A stretch of DNA of 64,000 nt, taken from NCBI RefSeq assembly GCF_002844235.1, contig NZ_PGTS01000004.1, forward strand, positions 248,001-312,000, given 5' to 3'. The notes beneath the pieces were generated by a model. The model did not search any database. It was not told the DNA's origin and worked only from the letters and a program-made list of their open reading frames with translations. Below are positions 8,460 to 17,978 of the stretch, piece after piece (within the stretch, counting starts at the first letter, position 1; every line of letters starts with the position of its first letter). Both the position numbers and the translations under genes were made by a program. The stretch is from Thalassospira povalilytica. Its GTDB lineage: Bacteria > Pseudomonadota > Alphaproteobacteria > Rhodospirillales > Thalassospiraceae.

Positions 8460-9413
8460 TTGGCCGTCACTGCCGTGCATGATCATGTTGCAGCCGCACG
8501 TGCACTTGCCGCTCGGCTGCCCCAGCTGATTGATGAGTCGCGTCGCACGGCCATCAGTTTGCGCAGCGGCCTGCACGGCAATCGAAAAGTCGGGCCGGGC
8601 AGTGATTTCTGGCAATTCCGGCCCTATGTCCCCGGTGATCCGACCAACCAGATCGACTGGCGGCGATCCGCACGCAGCGATCATACCTTTATCCGCCAGA
8701 CCGAATGGCAGGCCAGCCACAATTACTGGATCTGGCCGGTTTTATCGCCATCCATGTACTGGTCATCAAGTGACAAGATCCCCAGCAAAGCCGAACGTAC
8801 CCTGATCATTTCGATCGCCCTGGCAGATCTTCTGATTCGCAATGGCGAAACCGTTGGCACATTTGATGGTGAACGCACCCGCATCACATCGGCCGAACAT
8901 CTTGAAAAACTTGCCCATGCGATGCTGGCAACCCCGCACAGTATTGCCGAACAGGGCGGAAGCATTCATGCCGGGCGCAAACATTCGATCCTGTTGCTTG
9001 GTGATTTTCTGGAATTTTCCGATCAAGGGGAAAAAACCGGCAATGTGATCCGCCGTCTGGGCCAATACCAGAATGACGGTGCCTTGGTCCAAATTCTTGA
9101 TCCGGCCGAAATATCCCCGCCATTTCGCGGGCGGATCAATCTGTTTGATACCGACGATCAGATGATCTATCGCAGCGAACGTTTCGAAGACATCGCCGAT
9201 GGATTCAGACAACGGGCGCAAAAATGGCGGGCGTCGGTGCGCGATGCGGCACGCCACAATGACTGGCTTTATGACCGGCATGTCACATCGGAAAGTGCCA
9301 GCCCGACATTGCTTGCGCTGTATCAACATCTTAGCGAACGGCAAAATCAAAGCGGGTCAAACGGCCGGGGACGCCCGACCCTGCATCGCCATAACCAGCA
9401 GGAGACGTCATGA
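8460..9413 (+). CDS. DUF58 domain-containing protein (MoxR partner)
   Basis: A 317-residue soluble protein with the DUF58 signature between about 38 and 80: GPGSDFWQFRPYVPGD, then IDWRRSARSDHTFIRQTE. DUF58 proteins usually occur next to MoxR ATPases and resemble VWA modules. The likely start is TTG at 8460, directly after the moxR stop, which suggests translational coupling. The C-terminus overlaps the next gene by four bases (ATGA). The last 30 residues are basic and low in complexity. Confidence 0.88.
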   Translation: MAVTAVHDHVAAARALAARLPQLIDESRRTAISLRSGLHGNRKVGPGSDFWQFRPYVPGDPTNQIDWRRSARSDHTFIRQTEWQASHNYWIWPVLSPSMYWSSSDKIPSKAERTLIISIALADLLIRNGETVGTFDGERTRITSAEHLEKLAHAMLATPHSIAEQGGSIHAGRKHSILLLGDFLEFSDQGEKTGNVIRRLGQYQNDGALVQILDPAEISPPFRGRINLFDTDDQMIYRSERFEDIADGFRQRAQKWRASVRDAARHNDWLYDRHVTSESASPTLLALYQHLSERQNQSGSNGRGRPTLHRHNQQETS

Positions 9414-12124
9414 GCCTTGCGGCCATCACATTCCTGCATCCGGCGATGCTGGCGGGCCTTATGGTTTTGCCGATTGTCTGGCTTTTGATCCGGTCGGCCC
9501 CGCGCGCACCCAAAAATGTGATCTTCCCGGCCGCACGTCTGTTGCGCGGCCTTAAAAGCCAGCGCCGCGACATTCAGCGCGCACCTATCTGGCAAACCAT
9601 TTTACGCTGTATCATTCTGACCTTGCTGATTGTTGCAGCCGCCCGCCCGGTCATGAACCGCAATGACTTTGCCGCCAATGACGGGGCCATTCTGATCATT
9701 GCCGATAACGGCTGGGAAAGTGCCGCGAACTGGACGCAATACCGCACCGCCCTGCAACAGATTGCCAATCAGGCCCGGTTTGATTTGCAGACCGTCTATC
9801 TGGCGCAAACCGCCCCCGAGGCCGCCGGGGCATCCACCTGGAAATTGCCAGAAATTGTCGGTCCGATATCGTCGCAGGGAACGGAAAACCTGATTGACCG
9901 GCTGCATCCGCGCCCTTGGAATTCCGATTATGCCGCCCTGTCGGACCTGATTTCCGAAAATCCTGAAATGACCAATGCCATCGGCAGTATTTTGTGGCTG
10001 ACTGATAATATGAACAGCCCGGGCAAAGCCGACATTGCCAGGGAACTTCTTGATGTTGCGCCAATCACCGTCATTTCACCGCCGCGCACTGACCGGATCG
10101 CCATTCGGGCCCTGACCCGGTCACGCACCGGAATGGTTGCAACCATCGCCCATGATCGCAGCGATACCCCGCGTGTGGTCAATCTTCTGGCGCGCGGGGA
10201 TCGGGGAACGGTTCTTTTGCGCCACAGTGCGGAACTTGCCGCGAATAGCGATCAAAGCGACATTGCGATCTTTTTGCCAAGCGACATCGCCAACGCCATT
10301 CAGGCGGTCGGCATCGAAGGCATTGAAAGTGCCGCGACCATGTATCAGACCGGGGCACGATGGCAACAACGGCGGGTTGGTGTGATTGTCAGTTCGGGCG
10401 ACAGTCCCGGCGTATTGTCCGATCAGTATTTCTTCCTTGATCGAGCCTTGTCGCCCTATGCCGATGTTACATATGCCCCGCTTGGCCAGTTGCTTGAACA
10501 GAAGGTCGACATTCTGGTGGCAACCGGGCCGATTTCGGGTCTTGGCAGCCAGTTTGAAACCCTTGAACGCTGGGTCAATGACGGGGGGATGCTGGTGCGC
10601 TTTGCCGGTGACAGTTCCACTGAAATCGGCAATGAATTCCTTCCGGTGACCTTGCGGCTGGGCAACCGTGATTTTGGCGGGTCGATGTCGTGGGAAAAAC
10701 CCAAACGGCTGCTTGATTTCCCCGATAACAGCCCGTTTTACGGCATCACCATTCCAAGCGACATCACGGTCAACCGTCAGCTTCTTGCCGAACCGGACCC
10801 CGATATCCTTGGCAAAACATGGGCCCGCCTGACAGATGGAACCCCGTTGATCACCAGTGCGGCACGCAATTCGGGCCGGGTGGTTCTGTTTCATGTAACG
10901 CCATGGGCGGACTGGTCGAACCTTCCGATGTCGGGGCTGTTTGTTGAACTTTGGCAAAAGATCCTGCCACTTGCCAGTCCAAGCAACCGGAACGATGCGG
11001 AACTGAGCACAAGCCTTCCGCCCCAATCGGTTCTGGACGGGTTCGGGCAAACCCATCAGCCTGATGCGCTGGTTTTGCCGGTGCGTTCGCCACTGCCAGT
11101 GCCAAATCCCCGTCATCCACCGGGCATCTATGGGGAAAACGGACAGGCCGTTGCGCTTAACCTTGGTCCGTCATTGACCAATATCGCCGATACCGTGGTT
11201 TGGCCATCCGGGGTCACCACGCGCAAGATCACAAGTCAGGATCAGGTCGACCTTGCGGCATTGTGCCTGTTGGGGGCACTTTTGCTGTTGCTGGTTGATG
11301 CGTTGATCCTGCTTGCCCTTCATCATCTAAGCTTGCGCCGGAACAGCAAACGCAATGCATTTACCACCATCTTGCTGGTCGTCGGGATTTCCGGTGTTGC
11401 AACCGCCATGCTTCTGGCAACAAACGGGACCGGTCATGCGGCATCGGTTCAGGAAGCCGCCCTGCAACCGCGGCTTGCCTATCTCAAGACCGGAGTTGCG
11501 CCGGTCGATCGGCTTAGCCATGCCGGGATGACCGGCCTTACGGAATATTTGCGCCGGCGCAGTGCCGCGGACCTTAACACGGTGGACGGGGTTGATCCGG
11601 AAACCGACGAGCTCAGTTTCTATCCGCTGATCTATTGGCCGCTTGTTGACGGACAGGCGGCGTTTTCCGAACGCGCGCGCGAACGGTTGAACCGCTATCT
11701 GAATAATGGTGGTATGATCCTGATCGATAGCCGCGACCGCGAAGTTCAGCCCGCCCGTCTGCGGCGCTTGCTGGCCGGGTTGGAAGTTCCGCTTCTTGAT
11801 CGGGCGCCGGGCGACCATATCCTGTTTCGCAGTTTCTATTTGCTTGATCATGCCTATGGCCGGTTTTCGGCCCCGTTATGGCTTGATGCGCGGCCCAATC
11901 AGCGCCTGGACGGGGTGGCATCCGTATTGTTTGGCGGCAATGACTGGGCATCGGCCTGGATGATCCCGGAAGGCCGCGATGAAATCCGCACCGAAGACAT
12001 CGCCCCGCGCCAGCGCGAACTGGCCGTGCGTTTTGGCATCAATCTTGTGATGTATGCGCTGACGGGCAGTTACAAGGGCGATCAGGTCCACCTGCCCGCC
12101 ATCCTTGAAAGGCTTGGCCGATGA
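9410..12124 (+). CDS. BatA-like N-terminus plus DUF4159 membrane protein
   Basis: A 904-residue protein. The N-terminus (about 1-80) resembles the aerotolerance BatA-type domain with two membrane segments (about 10-27 and 60-78). A large, probably periplasmic, region with a VWA-like layout follows. Two further hydrophobic stretches lie at about 615-640 and 650-672. The C-terminal part (about 690-900) matches DUF4159, with FYPLIYWPLVDG, NRYLNNGGMILIDSRD and a final helical segment. It overlaps the next gene by four bases. Such proteins form the membrane arm of MoxR/DUF58 systems in Rhodospirillales and Rhizobiales. The biochemical role is unknown. Confidence 0.84.
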   Translation: MSLAAITFLHPAMLAGLMVLPIVWLLIRSAPRAPKNVIFPAARLLRGLKSQRRDIQRAPIWQTILRCIILTLLIVAAARPVMNRNDFAANDGAILIIADNGWESAANWTQYRTALQQIANQARFDLQTVYLAQTAPEAAGASTWKLPEIVGPISSQGTENLIDRLHPRPWNSDYAALSDLISENPEMTNAIGSILWLTDNMNSPGKADIARELLDVAPITVISPPRTDRIAIRALTRSRTGMVATIAHDRSDTPRVVNLLARGDRGTVLLRHSAELAANSDQSDIAIFLPSDIANAIQAVGIEGIESAATMYQTGARWQQRRVGVIVSSGDSPGVLSDQYFFLDRALSPYADVTYAPLGQLLEQKVDILVATGPISGLGSQFETLERWVNDGGMLVRFAGDSSTEIGNEFLPVTLRLGNRDFGGSMSWEKPKRLLDFPDNSPFYGITIPSDITVNRQLLAEPDPDILGKTWARLTDGTPLITSAARNSGRVVLFHVTPWADWSNLPMSGLFVELWQKILPLASPSNRNDAELSTSLPPQSVLDGFGQTHQPDALVLPVRSPLPVPNPRHPPGIYGENGQAVALNLGPSLTNIADTVVWPSGVTTRKITSQDQVDLAALCLLGALLLLLVDALILLALHHLSLRRNSKRNAFTTILLVVGISGVATAMLLATNGTGHAASVQEAALQPRLAYLKTGVAPVDRLSHAGMTGLTEYLRRRSAADLNTVDGVDPETDELSFYPLIYWPLVDGQAAFSERARERLNRYLNNGGMILIDSRDREVQPARLRRLLAGLEVPLLDRAPGDHILFRSFYLLDHAYGRFSAPLWLDARPNQRLDGVASVLFGGNDWASAWMIPEGRDEIRTEDIAPRQRELAVRFGINLVMYALTGSYKGDQVHLPAILERLGR

Positions 12125-14196
12125 AACAGGGATGGCAGAATTTCCAGATTGCACCGTTGCTTGACGTCACCCTGCTGCAAGGTCTTGCATTGCTGTGCCT
12201 TGCGGCAATCATTCTGTTTACCCTGTTGCGGTTGCGCGGCACGGTTTGGCGGGCGGTTGTGATGGTTCTGGTTTTGCTGGCATTGCTTGCACCGCAATTT
12301 ACCGACCGCGAAAGCGAAAAGCTTAGCGACATTATCCTGGTTCTGGTCGACAGAACCGCCAGTCAGCGCATCGCAAACCGGGCGGCACAAACCGATGCCG
12401 CCATCGCCGAAATCAGGGACCGCTTCGCAGATGACCCGTCGGTCGAACTGCGCATCGAAGAAATCAGCGGTGAAACCGACACCCGGATGTTTGCCGTGCT
12501 CGACCGGCTTTTGGGCGGGATTCCGCGTGAACGTCTTGGCGGGGTGATGATGATCACCGACGGTCAGGTCCATGATATCCCGACCCGTCTTGACCTTGGC
12601 GCGCCGTTGCATGTTCTGATCAGCGGGGCGCGCGATGAACGCGACCGGCGTCTGGTCATTCGCCAAAGTGCCGATTACGGCATTGTCGGCAAACAGGCCG
12701 AATTCATGATCGAGGCCATTGACCATGACCTTCCGCCGGGAACGGCAATTCCGGTTCGGATGCTTCTGGAAGACGGCACCGAAGACGAAATTCTTCTTCC
12801 GGCCAATGAACAAAGCCGGGTCAGCATTCCGGTACCGCATGCCGGTTCGGTTCTGGCGGAATTGCGCATGGAAGATGCCCCCGAAGAAACCGACAAAAGC
12901 AACAATCGCCTGATCCTGGAAACCACCGGCGTGCGTGACCGGTTGCGGGTGTTGTTGCTCTCAGGCGAACCCCATCCGGGGGAACGTGCATGGCGCAATC
13001 TGTTGCGGGCTGATCCCGGTGTTGATCTTGTGCATTTCACCATATTGCGCCCTCCTGAAAAGGGCGATGACACCCCGATCAATGAACTTGCCCTGATCCC
13101 GTTCCCGATCCGCGATTTGTTTGAGGTCCGTCTGCGGCAATTTGATCTGATCATTTTTGACCGTTATCAGATGCGTGGTGTTTTACCGCCCCACTATCTT
13201 GAAAAGGTGGTGGATTATGTCCGTTGGGGCGGGGCGGCACTGGTTGTTGCCGGCCCCGAATATATCGGCCCGGATGGCCTTTCAAGCACAGCACTCGACA
13301 AGCTGATGCCTGCCGAGGCGACCGGACGGATCGTTGAACAACCCTTTGTCCCGCGCGTCAATGCGGCCGGCCGGTTGCATCCGGTAACTGCCGCGATTGC
13401 CGGATCGCCAACCACGCCCCCCAAATGGGGCCGCTGGTATCGTCAGATCGAAACCCGGGTGTCGGACCCCGATGCCATGACCCTTTTGACCGGGGCCGAT
13501 GAAATGCCGCTTTTGACCTTGCAACGGGTCGAAGAAGGCCGGGTCGCGATGCTAAGTACCGATCAGATGTGGTTGTGGCAGCGCGGGCATGACGGGGGCG
13601 GACCGGTGGCCGAACTTTTGCGCCGCCTGTCCCACTGGCTGATGAAGGAACCCGCCCTTGATGAAAACACCGTCACCACAACGCGCAGCCCGGATGGCGA
13701 AAGCCTTATTCTGAACTGGCGTAAAATCGGTGCGGCTCCGGAAATGGCCAATGTCATCAATCCGGAAACCGGTGAACAGATCAATGCCCGGTTCGAACAG
13801 CTTCCCGATCAGTCATGGCAGGCAACGGTTCCAATTGCCGAACGCGGTCTGATCCGGGTGGGGGTGCGTGACCGCAATGACCGGCGCCAAACCGCCTTGC
13901 ATGTTGACCGCGATGTTCTGACACCAGAAACCCAGAACACCAATTCAACACCGGAACTTCTGGCCGATCTTGTCGCGGCGAATGACGGCTTTATCGGCCG
14001 GATAGAAGACGGCCTTCCGGATTTCCGCCAGGTGCCCGATGACCGCGTCTGGCATGGCAGCAACTGGGCCGGATTTGTTGAAACCGACAGCTACAAAACC
14101 GTCATTGGCGGCATCACCAATCTGTTGCCGCTGCCTGTGATCGCGCTTCTGATCGGGGGAATTTGTCTGTTGGGATGGCGGGCTGAAAGCAACTAG
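12121..14196 (+). CDS. Large membrane-anchored protein of the MoxR operon (glutamine amidotransferase-like fold suspected)
   Basis: A 691-residue protein with two N-terminal membrane segments (about 16-36 and 40-60) and one near the C-terminus (about 663-685), so the bulk probably sits in the periplasm between anchors. The stretch IILVLVDRTASQRI (about 64-77) resembles the start of a VWA domain, but the metal-binding DxSxS is DRTAS, so it is degenerate. The middle (VRWGGAALVVAGPEY, about 363-377) is like the class I glutamine amidotransferase-like fold seen in DUF4159-linked proteins, without a recognisable Cys-His-Glu triad. It is last in the operon, overlapping the preceding gene by four bases. 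Confidence 0.75.
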   Translation: MKQGWQNFQIAPLLDVTLLQGLALLCLAAIILFTLLRLRGTVWRAVVMVLVLLALLAPQFTDRESEKLSDIILVLVDRTASQRIANRAAQTDAAIAEIRDRFADDPSVELRIEEISGETDTRMFAVLDRLLGGIPRERLGGVMMITDGQVHDIPTRLDLGAPLHVLISGARDERDRRLVIRQSADYGIVGKQAEFMIEAIDHDLPPGTAIPVRMLLEDGTEDEILLPANEQSRVSIPVPHAGSVLAELRMEDAPEETDKSNNRLILETTGVRDRLRVLLLSGEPHPGERAWRNLLRADPGVDLVHFTILRPPEKGDDTPINELALIPFPIRDLFEVRLRQFDLIIFDRYQMRGVLPPHYLEKVVDYVRWGGAALVVAGPEYIGPDGLSSTALDKLMPAEATGRIVEQPFVPRVNAAGRLHPVTAAIAGSPTTPPKWGRWYRQIETRVSDPDAMTLLTGADEMPLLTLQRVEEGRVAMLSTDQMWLWQRGHDGGGPVAELLRRLSHWLMKEPALDENTVTTTRSPDGESLILNWRKIGAAPEMANVINPETGEQINARFEQLPDQSWQATVPIAERGLIRVGVRDRNDRRQTALHVDRDVLTPETQNTNSTPELLADLVAANDGFIGRIEDGLPDFRQVPDDRVWHGSNWAGFVETDSYKTVIGGITNLLPLPVIALLIGGICLLGWRAESN

Positions 14197-14376
14197 GCCG
14201 CCGGTCGCCATATCTGATCACACGATCACCTATCGCAATGTGACCAGTCAATCTGTGCCTTCCGGCCCCGGTCACGGACCGTACTGATTGCAATGCTCTG
14301 CCCCCGACGCACAGATGATTGCCAGTTTGCACGCCTTCTGATCCGTTGCTTGCCCGTGTTAACAGGCCTGCTTCCG

Positions 14377-15342
14377 TTAAGGTGCGGGACGTTGACGGCC
14401 GCGGCCCTGTTTATATTCGTGACAGGCGGCCTGATGGAAATTGCACAAGCCGCCGCGGAATTTCTCGACCAGAAAATCGATAAAGACACGGACCTTGCTG
14501 GGCAGATGGCGACGTTCCGGATAAACGGCATAGATCCCGCCATTGTTAAGCGGGTCATAATCCTTGAGAATTCGGACAAGGCGGCCTTCGCTTAGTGCTT
14601 CGGCGACAATGAATTCCGGTTCGCGCGCAATGCCAAGCCCGCGAATGGCCGCGATCGAGGTGAATTCACCATTGTTGCACGACATGACCGGATTGACCCG
14701 CACCGTAACCGGGCCGTCCGGCCCTTCGAAATCCCAGATATTCGGGCTGGCCACGTTGGTATAGGCCAGGGTCTTGTGATCGGCCAGTTCCTGGGGCGTT
14801 TTGGGTTCACCAAACTGTTCAAGATAGGCCGGTGCAGCAACCACATGCCCGGTATAATCGGCAAGCTTGCGCGCGATCATGCTCGAATCCTTAAGCCGGG
14901 TGATACGGATCGCCATATCGAACCCTTCGGCCACCAGATCGACCATATGGTCGGCCAGATGAATATCCACATGCAGCCCCGGATACATTTCCATGAATTC
15001 GGTCACCAGTTGCGGCAAATACATCTGGCCAAATGTCAGCGGCGCAGAAATGCGAAGGGTGCCGCGCGGCGTACCGCGCAAATCAGTCAGCGCATGTTCG
15101 GCCGTTTCGATTTCTTCGACGACGCGTGCACAATGCTGATAGAAAGTTGATCCGGCATCGGTCAGGCTAAGACGACGGGTGGTACGATTGAGCAACCGGA
15201 TACCAAGACTGTCTTCAAGCTTGGTAACATGCTTGCTGACAGCGGATTTCGACATGCCAAGCTTGCGCGCCGCACCGGAAAAACTGCTTTCTTCGACGAC
15301 ACGGGCGAAAACGGTCATTCCGTCCAGATTACCGATCAACAT
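14377..15342 (-). CDS. LysR-family transcriptional regulator
   Basis: A 321-residue LysR regulator. The N-terminal winged helix (about 5-63) shows FARVVEESSFSGAARKLGMS and RLLNRTTRRLSLTDAG. The effector-binding domain follows (about 90-295). The ATG at 15342 is chosen because AGGAG lies seven bases before it. The frame's extension to 15423 has no such site. It is divergent from the glutathionyl-hydroquinone reductase gene, separated by 176 bases, so that gene is the likely target. The sub-type resembles the CrgA/DsdC-like single-gene regulators. The ligand is unknown, perhaps a quinone or electrophile (inference). Confidence 0.9.
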   Translation of the reverse strand: MLIGNLDGMTVFARVVEESSFSGAARKLGMSKSAVSKHVTKLEDSLGIRLLNRTTRRLSLTDAGSTFYQHCARVVEEIETAEHALTDLRGTPRGTLRISAPLTFGQMYLPQLVTEFMEMYPGLHVDIHLADHMVDLVAEGFDMAIRITRLKDSSMIARKLADYTGHVVAAPAYLEQFGEPKTPQELADHKTLAYTNVASPNIWDFEGPDGPVTVRVNPVMSCNNGEFTSIAAIRGLGIAREPEFIVAEALSEGRLVRILKDYDPLNNGGIYAVYPERRHLPSKVRVFIDFLVEKFRGGLCNFHQAACHEYKQGRGRQRPAP

Positions 15343-15518
15343 GATGATACTCCTGATCGTATCGCAACCCGACTGTTGCGTATTGGGAAACAAATAAATC
15401 TCACAACAGCGGATTGTCTTCAACGCGGAAATGGCAACAATAGCTGAAACAGCAAAATTTCCGGTCTGCCTGATATGACCCGACCGGTCATCGGCAGACC
15501 AAAAAATCGGAGAGAGAA

Positions 15519-16475
15519 ATGGGACAACTGGTAGACGGCGTCTGGCAAACGGAGTCCCTGCTTGCCAAGAACCGCAACGGTAAATTCAACCGGCAGGATT
15601 CAGCATTTCGCAATTGGCTGTCGGCCGATCCCGATGCAGAATTTCCGGCCGAGCCCGGGCGTTATCATCTCTATGTTTCCTATGCCTGCCCGTGGGCACA
15701 TCGCACCCTGATCTTTCGTGCGATCAAGGGCCTTGAAGACATGATTTCGGTCTCGGTCGTGCATTGGCATATGGGCGATGACGGCTGGCAGTTTTCACCA
15801 GAAGACGGTTTCATCGATGATCTGGGCAACCATGCGCTGCTTCATCAGGTCTATACCGCAGCCAAGCCCGACTACACCGGCAAGGTCACCGTGCCAGTCC
15901 TGTGGGATAAGAAATCGGGCCGTATTGTCAGCAATGAGTCATCGGAAATCATCCGCATGCTCAATACCGCCTTTGATGGCCATGGCGCCAAGGAAGGCGA
16001 TTATTACCCCGAAGATCTGCGCAGTGAAATTGATGCGGTCAATGACCGGGTTTATCACGATGTGAATAACGGGGTTTACAAATCGGGCTTCGCCACCAGC
16101 CAGTCGGCCTATGAAGAGGCCGTCACCACCCTTTTTGACACGCTGGACTGGCTTGAAGACCGGTTGGGTCAACAGCCCTACCTTGCGGGCGAGAAGCTGA
16201 CAGAAGCCGATTGGCGGCTATTCCCGACCCTGTTGCGGTTTGACGCGGTCTATCACGGGCATTTCAAATGCAATCGCAAGATGCTGCACGAATATCCCAA
16301 TCTCTGGAATTACACCAAGGCGCTTTATCAGCATCCGGGTGTCCGCCAGACGGTGCATTTCGACCATATCAAGAACCACTATTACCAAAGCCACCCGTCC
16401 GTTAACCCATCCGGGGTGGTGCCGGTCGGTCCTGATCTTGATTTTGATGGTCCCCATGATCGCGACCGCTTTTAA
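15519..16475 (+). CDS. Glutathionyl-hydroquinone reductase (Xi-class glutathione transferase)
   Basis: A 318-residue enzyme that reduces glutathionyl-hydroquinones to hydroquinones using glutathione. The N-terminal thioredoxin fold carries the catalytic Cys57 in YACPWAHR, the hallmark of the Xi/PcpF/YqjG group. The C-terminal all-helical domain includes the conserved EKLTEADWRLFPTLLRFD stretch (about 226-243) and the YHGHFKCN segment. AGAGAG about ten bases before the ATG is the ribosome site. It is divergent from a LysR gene and followed by a strong terminator-like palindrome at 16573, so it is probably a single-gene unit. Confidence 0.92.
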   Translation: MGQLVDGVWQTESLLAKNRNGKFNRQDSAFRNWLSADPDAEFPAEPGRYHLYVSYACPWAHRTLIFRAIKGLEDMISVSVVHWHMGDDGWQFSPEDGFIDDLGNHALLHQVYTAAKPDYTGKVTVPVLWDKKSGRIVSNESSEIIRMLNTAFDGHGAKEGDYYPEDLRSEIDAVNDRVYHDVNNGVYKSGFATSQSAYEEAVTTLFDTLDWLEDRLGQQPYLAGEKLTEADWRLFPTLLRFDAVYHGHFKCNRKMLHEYPNLWNYTKALYQHPGVRQTVHFDHIKNHYYQSHPSVNPSGVVPVGPDLDFDGPHDRDRF

Positions 16476-16572
16476 GGTCCCGGTCACCTGAACGTTGAAC
16501 CCCGCCCCCTGCCGGCCCGACCACAACGATATCGTGCCGCGATTTGATAAGTCGCCGGCATCCGGACAAACA

Positions 16573-16603
16573 AAAACCCCGCAAGCAATGCTTGCGGGGT
16601 TTT
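16573..16603. terminator. Bidirectional rho-independent terminator
   Basis: A 15-base perfect inverted repeat around A16588: AAAACCCCGCAAGCA, then TGCTTGCGGGGTTTT. It gives a GC-rich stem ending in T on the plus strand and T on the minus strand. It lies between the convergent hydroquinone reductase gene and the end of the F0 ATP synthase operon, and can serve both. Confidence 0.92.
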
Positions 16604-16625
16604 CAATTTCCGAAAACGGAAACTC

Positions 16626-17129
16626 TTAGTTCAGGCGACCTTTGATTTCCGCAATCGCGTTGTTCACCAACTCGTCTGCCTTGGCACCGGAAACCTTGTC
16701 AGTAACAAGGGCGGTGGTTGCCTTTGCTGCGATTTCGGCGACATGCGCACGAACTTCGGCAATGGCCTGGCTTTCAAGGTTGGAGATACGTTCCAGAGCC
16801 TGCTGTTCACGGCGTTTGAGTGCCGCTTTGAGCTCAGCCTGGGCGCTTTCAAGCATACGGTCGGCTTCTGCCTTTGCATGCGCGCGGATCTCGTCAGCTT
16901 CCTTCAGGGCTTCGCGCTGTTTGGCCTGATAATTGGCCAGAAGCTCTTGGGCTTCTTCGCGAAGACGCTGAGCTTCGTCCAGCTCGTCAGAGATCTTCTG
17001 AGCACGTTTATCAAGTGCGCTCGAGATGCCCTTAACAGCCTTGAAACCGCCAAAACCGGCGACCAGGACGAAAGAAAGCGTAGTCCAGGTGTATGGATCG
17101 GTAAGGAAAGTAACCTCTTGGGTTGCCAT
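16626..17129 (-). CDS. atpF: F0F1 ATP synthase subunit b
   Basis: Subunit b of the peripheral stalk, linking membrane subunit a to the F1 head. The 167 residues comprise an N-terminal membrane segment (about 12-30, TLSFVLVAGFGGFKAV) and a long charged coiled coil rich in Ala, Glu, Lys and Arg (about 35-150). It lies four bases downstream of the b' gene and is last in the F0 operon. Having both b and b' is typical of alphaproteobacteria and phototrophs, which use a b-b' heterodimer. Confidence 0.93.
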   Translation of the reverse strand: MATQEVTFLTDPYTWTTLSFVLVAGFGGFKAVKGISSALDKRAQKISDELDEAQRLREEAQELLANYQAKQREALKEADEIRAHAKAEADRMLESAQAELKAALKRREQQALERISNLESQAIAEVRAHVAEIAAKATTALVTDKVSGAKADELVNNAIAEIKGRLN

Positions 17130-17133
17130 TGTC

Positions 17134-17619
17134 TTACTCTCCTACAATCGCCGAAACAGCCTTGTCGGCAGTTTTGGCCTGAACCTTGACACCGATAAGT
17201 TTTTCGGTTGCTTCGCGGGCGATTTCCGAAGCTGCTTCTGCAACACCGGTCAGCGCGTCCGTTTTGGCATCCGCAATTGCCTTTTCGGCATCAGATGTCT
17301 TTTTAGACAGCTTCTTGACCAGTGCTTCGGTTTTTTTGGCTTGCTCTGCAGCAGCCTTTTCCGAGGCTTCGCGAATGTCTGCCTGGGCGGCATCACGAGC
17401 TTCTGCCAAAGCAGCCTCGTATTTCGCGATGGCGGCATCGGTTTCGTCTTTCAACGCCCGTGCCTTGCCAAGGTTGTCTTCGATGGTTTTCTGACGGCGC
17501 TCAAGCACTTCACCAACTTTCGGCAGCGCGATTTTCGACATCAGGAAATACAAGACGGCGAAAATGACGAACAGCCAGAAGATCTGTGCAGAGAACGTCG
17601 CAATATCAAACTGCGGCAT
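17134..17619 (-). CDS. atpG: F0F1 ATP synthase subunit b'
   Basis: The second peripheral-stalk subunit, b' (161 residues; also called atpF2 or atpX). It opens with MPQFDIATFSAQIFWLFVIF, a short polar start and a membrane helix (about 10-28), followed by the family's LPKVGEVLERRQKTI and a long Ala/Lys/Glu coiled coil. It sits between atpE and atpF on the minus strand. The 74-base gap to atpE contains GGCGAGGGACCC-type inverted repeats near 17646-17664, which may modulate the higher expression usual for subunit c. Confidence 0.92.
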   Translation of the reverse strand: MPQFDIATFSAQIFWLFVIFAVLYFLMSKIALPKVGEVLERRQKTIEDNLGKARALKDETDAAIAKYEAALAEARDAAQADIREASEKAAAEQAKKTEALVKKLSKKTSDAEKAIADAKTDALTGVAEAASEIAREATEKLIGVKVQAKTADKAVSAIVGE

Positions 17620-17693
17620 AGCCTACTCCCGAATTCAACGACACCGGCGAGGGGGTCCCTCGCCGGGCCGTGTATTCGCTCAAAAGGCGCCGA

Positions 17694-17918
17694 TTAGACG
17701 AACAGAACGATCAGCGCAACGACGAGTGCGAACAGTGCAATAGCTTCGGTAACAGCAAAGCCGATCCAGCCATACAGTTCAACGTCGCCTTTTGCAGCCG
17801 GGTTACGGCCAACAGTCGCAATCAGGCTCGACCAGATGTTACCAACACCAATACCGGCACCAATCATGCCAATAGCAGCCAGGCCAGCACCGATCATCTT
17901 AGCAGCATCGAGTTCCAT
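17694..17918 (-). CDS. atpE: F0F1 ATP synthase subunit c
   Basis: The proton-carrying ring subunit, 74 residues in two membrane helices joined by the conserved polar loop (RNPAAKGD, about 38-45). The first helix has the GxGxG packing motif (GIGVGN, about 22-27). The second (about 50-72) carries the proton-binding Glu in FAVTEAIALFALV. It lacks Na+-ring ligand residues, so it is a proton-driven enzyme. It lies between atpB and the b' gene on the minus strand. Confidence 0.96.
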   Translation of the reverse strand: MELDAAKMIGAGLAAIGMIGAGIGVGNIWSSLIATVGRNPAAKGDVELYGWIGFAVTEAIALFALVVALIVLFV

Positions 17919-17978
17919 AACTTCACCCTTTCGAATTTCTTAAAGGCAATCAGAAGAGATCACACCAAACCACACACA

